Shown one piece after another: positions 7,732 to 11,876 of a stretch of 11,876 bases of DNA. Numbering within the stretch: position 1 is the first letter of the stretch; each line of letters opens with the position of its first letter. The notes under the pieces are model-generated. The model saw nothing but the letters and a program-made list of their open reading frames with translations, did no database searches and was not told the DNA's origin. Origin of the DNA: CAZVFX01 sp964626565 (GTDB taxonomy: Bacteria > Myxococcota_A > UBA9042 > CAIXZC01); the NCBI GenBank assembly GCA_964626565.1, contig CAZVFX010000173.1, forward strand, positions 1 to 11,876, written 5' to 3'. Made by a program: the position numbers and the translations under genes.

Positions 7732-8079
7732 AAGGGCTGGTCCCGGAAAGAGAGCTGCAGTCGGCAAATGTGATCTACAGTGTCACGTGGCTATGTGGAT
7801 ACGAGCTCCGAGATCCACTACCCTCCATCGGTTGCCGGCTGCGCGTGGAGGGACGTCCCTTGGACCCGGGTTCGGAAGCGAAGGGCTGGTCCCGGAAAGA
7901 GAGCTGCAGTCGGCAAATGTGATCTACAGTGTCACGTGGCTATGTGGATACGAGCTCCGAGATCCACTACCCTCCATCGGTTGCCGGCTGCGCGTGGAGG
8001 GACGTCCCTTGGACCCGGGTTCGGAAGCGAAGGGGCGGTCCCGGAAAGAGAGCTGCAGCCGGCAAATGTGATCTACAGT
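7732..8079. repeat. Array of 149-bp direct repeats between the two ParB-like genes
   Basis: Units at 7732-7880 and 7881-8029 are identical over all 149 bases by eye. A third, partial unit at 8030-8079 has three substitutions, then diverges. Each full unit contains the motif CGGCAAATGTGATCTACAGT, CACGTG (7784-7789, 7933-7938), the hairpins GTGGAT/ATCCAC and CCCTCCA/TGGAGGG, the 12-bp palindrome AGGGACGTCCCT (7849-7860), and CCCTT/AAGGG (7857-7885) spanning the unit junction. A diverged copy lies at 10058-10167. The open frames across this array arise from the repetition and are not supported as genes. Confidence 0.9.
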
Positions 8080-8092
8080 CTTGCACTGCTCT

Positions 8093-8992
8093 CTAGAGTC
8101 GCTCCAGGAACTTCCGGACCTCGTCGAGGTCCTTCAGCAACTTCTGCTTCTGTTCGGGAGCCAGCCCATAGCCGATGGAAATCGGCCTGATGCGCATCGC
8201 CTTGCGCTTCGCCTTTCGCGTATACACGAAAAGCTCCAACGGTTTCTCAACCTCCCTGTCCGCCCCAGCCTTCTTCAGCGCAGAATTGAGTTCGGCCAGG
8301 GTCGCCTCATGGTGGATCATCCAATCCACCCACGCCTTCACATCCGTATCCGGATACTTCCGCGCGAACTGCATCAGCCGCAACGCATTGGTCGCCGAGA
8401 CCTGGCCTTCTCCTACCGCCTTGTGCAGTACGTCGGGCAGCGACGTAAGCTCCTGCAACCGCTGCCGCTGCCGCTCCCCCACCCGGAAGATCTCCTCGAT
8501 CTCCGCATGACTCCTGCCCATGTTCCGATAGGCCAGGACCGCATACGCCCGGTCAAGGTCGTTGTACGTTTGCCGGGCTTCATTCTCCAGAATCGACACC
8601 CTGGCCGCAGTCCCGTCGTCGTCCAGGTCCTTCCGCACCACCGCCTTGACCCGGTCCCAACCCAACTTCTGAATCGCAGTGATTCTTCTGAATCCCGAGA
8701 TCACCTGCAGTTTTCCGTCTTCCCGCTTGCGCAGCACTACCGGGAACTGCTGGCCCTCCTTAGCGATGCTCTCCGCCAACGGCCCCGCCCGTAACGCTAC
8801 CCTGAACCGAAACATACGATCATCCAAATCGATGCGCCCGAGCGGCACATTCTGGATCTTCAATCCAGCCGTTTCAGCCCCCACAAAAGGCACCTCTTTT
8901 CGAGGCCTCCCGCCCGACCCTTGTTTGGCCGGTTTGTCGTCCATCTTTGCGCCCTTCTTTCGCCCAGTCAGCGGTGCGATTTTTCTAGCCAT
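8093..8992 (-). CDS. ParB-like protein 2 (ParB/RepB/Spo0J family)
   Basis: 299 residues, paralogous to the protein at 6586-7494. A basic N-terminal tail (1-35, RKKGAK and GGRPRKE) is followed by a ParB/Srx-type domain (about 45-140) with GFRR (100-103) and ENEARQ (136-141), and a helix-turn-helix region (about 160-183, with VGERQRQRLQELT). The C-terminal part has ALRLMQ (203-208) and a charged helix ending at LERL. It probably binds DNA as a dimer or clamp; the CTP-binding boxes look intact but differ from canonical GERR. Start ATG at 8990-8992 has only a weak G-rich SD; an internal ATG at codon 17 is an alternative. A strong promoter lies upstream (9040-9069) with two dyads positioned for repression, so autoregulation is likely. 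No ParA is nearby. Downstream lies the 149-bp repeat array, then the paralogue in the same direction. Confidence 0.85.
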   Translation of the reverse strand: MARKIAPLTGRKKGAKMDDKPAKQGSGGRPRKEVPFVGAETAGLKIQNVPLGRIDLDDRMFRFRVALRAGPLAESIAKEGQQFPVVLRKREDGKLQVISGFRRITAIQKLGWDRVKAVVRKDLDDDGTAARVSILENEARQTYNDLDRAYAVLAYRNMGRSHAEIEEIFRVGERQRQRLQELTSLPDVLHKAVGEGQVSATNALRLMQFARKYPDTDVKAWVDWMIHHEATLAELNSALKKAGADREVEKPLELFVYTRKAKRKAMRIRPISIGYGLAPEQKQKLLKDLDEVRKFLERL

Positions 8993-9025
8993 GAACTGCC
9001 CCCATCCCGGCTCGCCAAAACCAGC

Positions 9026-9063
9026 GACACCATGTCGTATTTGTACCCATCCGACACCATGTC
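9026..9063. promoter_or_regulatory. Two GACA-CCA-TGTC dyads on the ParB-like gene 2 promoter (putative operator)
   Basis: GACACCATGTC occurs at 9026-9036 and 9053-9063, 27 bp apart. The first covers the expected transcription start; the second sits in the spacer directly against the -35 box. The spacing and placement suit repression by a dimeric regulator, perhaps the ParB-like protein itself. A related dyad, GACATCGATGTC, lies at 9097-9108. Confidence 0.5.
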
Positions 9064-9069
9064 TGTCAA
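9040..9069 (-). promoter_or_regulatory. Promoter of ParB-like gene 2
   Basis: On the minus strand: perfect -35 TTGACA (9064-9069), 18-bp spacer, -10 TACAAA (9040-9045, four of six matches). The transcription start would fall near 9033, about 40 bases before the ATG at 8992. This is among the best sigma70-type matches in the window. Confidence 0.55.
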
Positions 9070-9092
9070 GCCCGAATAATCACCAAAACCAA

Positions 9093-9118
9093 CCCCGACA
9101 TCGATGTCGGGGGGGGGG
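9093..9118. promoter_or_regulatory. 20-bp perfect palindrome followed by a G tract
   Basis: CCCCGACATCGATGTCGGGG (9093-9112) is a perfect palindrome centred on ATCGAT; the G run extends to 9118, ten G in all. It lies between the divergent ParB-like gene 2 and the hydrolase gene. It contains the GACA...TGTC arms seen in the two putative operator copies. Could be an operator or an interspersed palindrome; too few U-type bases for a terminator. Confidence 0.45.
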
Positions 9119-9141
9119 CGAGCCCAGGCTGCCCGGACCAT

Positions 9142-9170
9142 TTGACCCGGTCAAACCAATCAGCTAGTCT
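9142..9170 (+). promoter_or_regulatory. Putative promoter of the hydrolase gene with palindrome on the -35 box
   Basis: -35 TTGACC (9142-9147, five of six matches), 17-bp spacer, weak -10 TAGTCT (9165-9170). The -35 box lies within a dyad TTTGACC-C-GGTCAAA (9141-9155). The start of transcription would be near 9177, just before the SD at 9184-9188. Confidence 0.4.
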
Positions 9171-9194
9171 TAATTGAACACTCGGAGGCACAGC

Positions 9195-10031
9195 ATGACT
9201 AATCGCACCGTAGTGGCGATCCACGGCATCAGCGCCGGCGGCAACGAAGCCGACCCCGGATTCGCCAAGGACATCAGGAAGGCCCTCAGTGAGTTCGAGG
9301 AGGCCAACGACAAGGTCGACCTGGTACCGGTCCAGTGGGCCGATATCGCCCAGGAGTACCTCTCCAACGAAGATGCGAAAGCCGCAGTCCAAGCTCTCAT
9401 CGCCAGCCTCGGCGGCGCGGGCGGCGGCATTGTGGGAGGGCTGCTGGGCTGGTTTGCGGCTGATGCCCTGGCCGATTTCGCGGACATGGTGGCCGACGTG
9501 TTCATCTATGAGATCAACGACGCAGCCCGCAAGGCCCGCGCCCTCCTGCGGGACGCGGTCATCAAAGCGCATGCAGACTCCGGCAAGGGAGTCATTTTGT
9601 GGGGCAACAGCCTGGGCTCTGTCATCGCCCTCGATGTCATACTGGACATGATGGCCCGCAACGAAATTGGCCCCGACGTCTCCCCCGAGCGGTGGCCCGT
9701 CCGCGCGTTCCTTACCACCGGCAGCCCGTTGGGGCTCGACCTCCCGATCCTTAAAGGATATACCGACCGGGCCATGCGGCTGGATGTCCGCTTCCCGGTC
9801 CCACTGCAGCGGTGGATCTGGGCGAACATCTACGACCAGCACGATCCCGTTGTCTCCGGCTCCGTCTTCGGCTCAGCCCAGGGACTGAAGAACCTCACCA
9901 CCATCGGCGGTTACAACAAGCTCAACGTCGTTGAACCATTGGTTGAGAGCGGCTTCCACGTCCAGTCCCACATGGGGTACTGGGGCCACCGCCTCGTCGC
10001 CCAAACCGTCTTTGAACTTGTGCACATCTAG
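9195..10031 (+). CDS. Alpha/beta-hydrolase, lipase/esterase-like
   Basis: 278 residues from ATG 9195, which follows the SD GGAGG (9184-9188); a TTG at 9174 in frame is less likely. VVAIHGI (6-12) fits the first core strand and oxyanion-hole HG. WGNSLGS (136-142) is the nucleophile elbow GxSxG with Ser139. YDQHDPV (213-219) offers the acidic residue and SHMGYWGH (258-265) the catalytic His, so a complete triad is plausible. Residues 68-105 are glycine-rich and hydrophobic (GGAGGGIVGGLLG) and resemble a glycine-zipper membrane-contact segment, an insertion before the nucleophile strand. No signal peptide, so cytoplasmic, perhaps membrane-associated. Substrate unknown; lipid or ester hydrolysis is the general expectation. 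Stands as a single-gene unit with its own promoter. Confidence 0.85.
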   Translation: MTNRTVVAIHGISAGGNEADPGFAKDIRKALSEFEEANDKVDLVPVQWADIAQEYLSNEDAKAAVQALIASLGGAGGGIVGGLLGWFAADALADFADMVADVFIYEINDAARKARALLRDAVIKAHADSGKGVILWGNSLGSVIALDVILDMMARNEIGPDVSPERWPVRAFLTTGSPLGLDLPILKGYTDRAMRLDVRFPVPLQRWIWANIYDQHDPVVSGSVFGSAQGLKNLTTIGGYNKLNVVEPLVESGFHVQSHMGYWGHRLVAQTVFELVHI

Positions 10032-10057
10032 ATACATGCCCCGAACCGAAACACACT

Positions 10058-10167
10058 ATGCCGGTTGCAGTGAGGAACGTGGAGGGAAGTGCCTTAGACC
10101 CGCGGTCCGGAAGCTAAGGCGCTGTCCCGGAAACGGAGAGACGAACGGCAAATGTGATCTACAGTGT
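10058..10167. repeat. Dispersed, diverged copy of the 149-bp array repeat
   Basis: Follows the array unit from its CGGTTGC part through CGTGGAGGGA, GACCCG, CCGGAAGC, CTGTCCCGGAAA to CGGCAAATGTGATCTACAGT (10146-10165). The hairpin CCCTT...AAGGG of the array appears here as GCCTTA (10091-10096) ... TAAGGC (10115-10120): the first pair is changed from C-G to G-C on both sides, so the stem is kept. It lies between the hydrolase stop and the SD of the next gene, and ends 28 bases before that ATG. Confidence 0.75.
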
Positions 10168-10195
10168 GGCACACCTACCTCAAAAGGAGCTTCCC

Positions 10196-10627
10196 ATGCC
10201 CAACCGAACCACCGCAATCTTCTTCATCATCATCGTCCTGCTGTCCGCCACATCCTGCTGCACCTGCAAATGGCGTGAACTCAACGACTCACCCCTCCCC
10301 GGCGACCGCTGCGCCGGCTACAAAATCGACGCCACCCAAAGCGCCACCACGATCAAGATCACTCTCTACAAGGGCGGTCCCGACTACACCTACGACAGCA
10401 CGTTCACGTTCATGGAAAAGGTGGAAGGCTCAAACGTCTTCCTCCTCACTTCCGGCTTGACCCCCAGCCCCATCACCGACCGCGACCCCACCGCCACCGC
10501 CAGTCTCAAGCGCGACAAACTCTGCCTCACCTTCGGCACCGAAGACTCCACCACCGACCCCTGCCTCCAACACCTCATGGTAGGAAAGGAGTACTGCACT
10601 CCTTCCCTCACTTGCGGGAAGGAGTAG
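10196..10627 (+). CDS. Small Cys-containing lipoprotein of unknown function
   Basis: 143 residues. The start ATG at 10196 has SD AAGGAG (10184-10189). Residues 7-20 are a strongly hydrophobic signal segment (AIFFIIIVLLSATS) followed by Cys21 and Cys22, so it is likely a lipoprotein, though the lipobox (ATSC) is imperfect; plain secretion is the alternative. The mature part is polar, Thr/Asp-rich and has Cys24, 39, 110, 123, 134 and 140, suggesting disulfides. It has alternating beta-like stretches (TTIKITLYKGG, YDSTFTFMEK) that suggest a small beta-barrel or lipocalin-like fold, but I do not recognise the family. The last 20 bases overlap the convergent EEP-family gene. A dispersed copy of the ParB-array repeat lies in its 5' region. 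Confidence 0.75.
   Translation: MPNRTTAIFFIIIVLLSATSCCTCKWRELNDSPLPGDRCAGYKIDATQSATTIKITLYKGGPDYTYDSTFTFMEKVEGSNVFLLTSGLTPSPITDRDPTATASLKRDKLCLTFGTEDSTTDPCLQHLMVGKEYCTPSLTCGKE
10586..10625. terminator. Overlapping hairpins at the convergent gene ends
   Basis: ACTCCTTCCC (10598-10607), loop of 8, GGGAAGGAGT (10616-10625): a perfect 10-bp stem. An alternative partner, AAGGAGT (10586-10592), can pair with ACTCCTT (10598-10604). The two hairpins exclude each other. The structure lies where two genes converge and overlap, so a bidirectional transcription end is the simplest reading. No long T tract, so intrinsic termination is only moderately supported. Confidence 0.4.
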
Positions 10628-11531
10628 GAGGTAGCCCCACTACGGCCAGCACTGCCTGATGGTCCGACACAACTTTGGTCAACACTTCGTACCGTTGAAA
10701 CTCGAGCGCAGGCGACACCAGCACCCAGTCCAGCCGCCGTTCCCCCATAGGAAACGTCGCCAGATCCCCGGCCTCGGGCCGGTAAGCCTCCAATCCCAAG
10801 TCTTCCACCAGCATGCGCACCGGACCCTCCTTATCCGCCCACTCACAGTTGAGGTCGCCCATGATGATGATGGGGTTGCCTCGGTCTCTCAATACCTCGA
10901 TCATCTCCAACGCCTGACTCCTGCGCGACCCCGAACGCAAGAAATCCAGGTGCACCGAAACCACATCAAGCTTCATCACTCTCCCCGGCAAGTCGATCGT
11001 GGCCAGCACATATCCTTTCGAAGGGGTAGGGGGCGAGGGCGCGAACGTAAACGATTTCGCCTGCTCAATGGGCAGTCGAGAAAGCACCGCGGTCCCATAA
11101 GACAGCGTCAGCCCCGCCACATTCTCTCCACTGACCGCCTGCGCAAAGCCGGCCTTGTCCGCAAGGTAGTGCACGTGATTGAAGTTGCCGCTCCACCCCG
11201 AGGGCCCGTCTATTTCCTGCAAAGCCACCACGTGAGGCTGATGTTCACCCATCAACTCAGCCACCGCATCCAGGTTCGCCTTGATCTCCTCCGCACACAC
11301 GAAGAACTGCGAGAACGAAGTCCCTCGCCCATGCGCAGCATTCAGGTTCAGCAGCGTCAAAGTCTCAACCGCCCCTCCGCCCACTCCCGTCCCCGGCCCT
11401 TGGCCTTCATATACCTCAAGCTCAGCCTCCACCGGCCCTCGCAGTCCGTAGGTGACGACGCAAACGCCGGCCACTGCGCAGATAGCCACCAACACCATGA
11501 TGATCACGAGCTTCTTCCAGCGCCTTCGCAT
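10608..11531 (-). CDS. Membrane-anchored endonuclease/exonuclease/phosphatase (EEP) family protein
   Basis: 307 residues from ATG 11529-11531, preceded by SD AGGGAGA; a longer frame upstream lacks this context. Residues 1-7 are basic and 8-30 form one membrane helix, so the enzyme is probably anchored with its catalytic domain (about 56-300) outside the cytoplasm. All EEP metal-phosphoesterase motifs are visible: LNLNAAHG (61-68), ALQEID with Glu106, SVHLDF with His194, MGDLN with Asp226 and Asn228, LDWV with Asp268, and SDH (289-291). The fold is shared by DNase I, exonuclease III, sphingomyelinases and inositol phosphatases. An extracytoplasmic anchor suggests a nucleic-acid or phospholipid substrate outside the cytoplasm, which is inference. 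It has a plausible own promoter (11569-11597). Its 3' end overlaps the convergent lipoprotein gene by 20 bases. Confidence 0.88.
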   Translation of the reverse strand: MRRRWKKLVIIMVLVAICAVAGVCVVTYGLRGPVEAELEVYEGQGPGTGVGGGAVETLTLLNLNAAHGRGTSFSQFFVCAEEIKANLDAVAELMGEHQPHVVALQEIDGPSGWSGNFNHVHYLADKAGFAQAVSGENVAGLTLSYGTAVLSRLPIEQAKSFTFAPSPPTPSKGYVLATIDLPGRVMKLDVVSVHLDFLRSGSRRSQALEMIEVLRDRGNPIIIMGDLNCEWADKEGPVRMLVEDLGLEAYRPEAGDLATFPMGERRLDWVLVSPALEFQRYEVLTKVVSDHQAVLAVVGLPPTPSRK

Positions 11532-11568
11532 GTCTTCTCCCTGGGGGCGCAATTGCATCCCAACATCC

Positions 11569-11597
11569 ATACTATTCGCTGACTGCCTTCGCGTCCA
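11569..11597 (-). promoter_or_regulatory. Putative promoter of the EEP-family gene
   Basis: Minus strand: -35 TGGACG (11592-11597), 17-bp spacer, -10 TAGTAT (11569-11574), four matches of six in each box. The start would lie about 30 bases before the ATG at 11531. Confidence 0.3.
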
Positions 11598-11626
11598 GTG
11601 TCGGTCTGCTGTCGGAAGATCCGCCC

Positions 11627-11655
11627 TCGACCGCCCGGACACGACATGATAGAAT
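11627..11655 (+). promoter_or_regulatory. Putative promoter of the gene at 11752
   Basis: -35 TCGACC (11627-11632, four of six), 17-bp spacer, -10 TAGAAT (11650-11655, five of six). It leaves a leader of about 90 bases before the ATG. It is divergent from the EEP-gene promoter in the same 220-bp region. Confidence 0.3.
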
Positions 11656-11751
11656 GGCGCCCACGCCACGGTAGCTGGCATGCCATTCCGCACTTGGTGT
11701 CCAGTGAGGCCACGGTGTCGAGCGAATCGCAGTATCGGCGAGGAGGATGAC

Positions 11752-11876
11752 ATGGAAGACAAACATGCGAAGATCTACAGCACCAGGGGACTGGCGGCCA
11801 AGATCCTTGTGGAATTTGCCAAGCAGAAGTTCTACGCAGGCTGCAAATCTCCCACGGACCAGGGAGCCAACAGGTA
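11752..11876 (+). CDS. Unidentified protein, N-terminal 41 residues, cut by window end
   Basis: ATG at 11752 is preceded by a strong SD (AGGAGGAT, 11741-11748), and the frame stays open to the end of the window. The visible part begins MEDKHAKIYSTRGLAAKILV and continues with a basic, mildly hydrophobic segment and one Cys (CKSPTDQ). There is no signal peptide, so probably cytoplasmic. I do not recognise the family. Confidence 0.6.
   Translation, partial: MEDKHAKIYSTRGLAAKILVEFAKQKFYAGCKSPTDQGANR

Noticed and set aside
7770..7787. CRP-type site in AATGTGATCTACAGTGTCAC
   Set aside because: The TGTGA and TCAC arms are nine bases apart instead of six, and the third and fourth repeat copies lose the right arm.
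7784..7789. CACGTG in the array as a true parS site
   Set aside because: Only the core hexamer and part of the left arm fit the 16-bp parS consensus. The same hexamer occurs by chance in the EEP gene (11173-11178). It is kept only as a hint in the ParB finding.
7732..8079. CRISPR array
   Set aside because: Repeats are 149 bp, contiguous and without variable spacers; no cas genes are present.
7780..8190. Plus-strand open frames across the 149-bp repeat array
   Set aside because: The protein repeats only because the DNA repeats, has no ribosome binding site, and runs into the antisense of ParB-like gene 2.
6586..8992. A complete ParABS partition locus
   Set aside because: No ParA ATPase is visible in either direction, and a canonical parS is not found.

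Overview
The window is a GC-rich stretch of a Gram-negative bacterial chromosome or draft scaffold. It carries signal peptides, lipoproteins and a Na+-coupled transporter. A giant acidic Cys-rich surface lipoprotein (MopE-like and CTDC-type repeats), an orphan ParB-like pair and many palindromic intergenic repeats resemble Myxococcota/'Deltaproteobacteria'-type genomes. That placement is inference from gene content; there is no rRNA or other marker here. I see no tRNA, rRNA, CRISPR array or transposase.

Layout. (1) 1-213: intergenic DNA with a palindromic repeat. (2) 214-1656 (+): bile acid:sodium symporter (BASS) family transporter with an exported N-terminal extension. (3) 1657-2069: a composite palindromic repeat. 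(4) 2070-6058 (+): one very large Cys-rich lipoprotein gene interrupted by a 100-N scaffold gap at 4586-4685. The gap lies in a 159-bp in-frame tandem repeat and has identical 55-bp flanks. The protein ends in a glycine-rich domain that strongly resembles the ligand-binding glycine-rich domain of the animal receptor kinases ALK/LTK. (5) 6059-6585: a second composite palindromic repeat. (6) 6586-7494 and 8093-8992 (both -): two paralogous ParB-like DNA-binding proteins with no ParA nearby. They are separated by an array of 149-bp direct repeats (7732-8079) with conserved hairpins. (7) 8993-9194: a divergent regulatory region with a near-ideal promoter for the upstream ParB-like gene, two GACA-N3-TGTC dyads placed on it, a 20-bp palindrome with a G tract, and a promoter for the hydrolase. 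(8) 9195-10031 (+): alpha/beta-hydrolase. (9) A diverged fourth copy of the ParB-array repeat, then 10196-10627 (+), a small Cys-containing lipoprotein. (10) 10608-11531 (-): membrane-anchored endonuclease/exonuclease/phosphatase (EEP) family protein, convergent with and overlapping the lipoprotein gene. (11) 11752-11876 (+): start of an unidentified gene cut by the window end.

Most genes look like independent transcription units on alternating strands, often separated by repeats. Two parts deserve most attention. One is the lipoprotein that joins slime-mould-like CTDC repeats to an ALK-like glycine-rich domain. The other is the ParB-like pair with its repeat array and putative autoregulated promoter. 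All homology statements come from reading motifs; no database search was possible.
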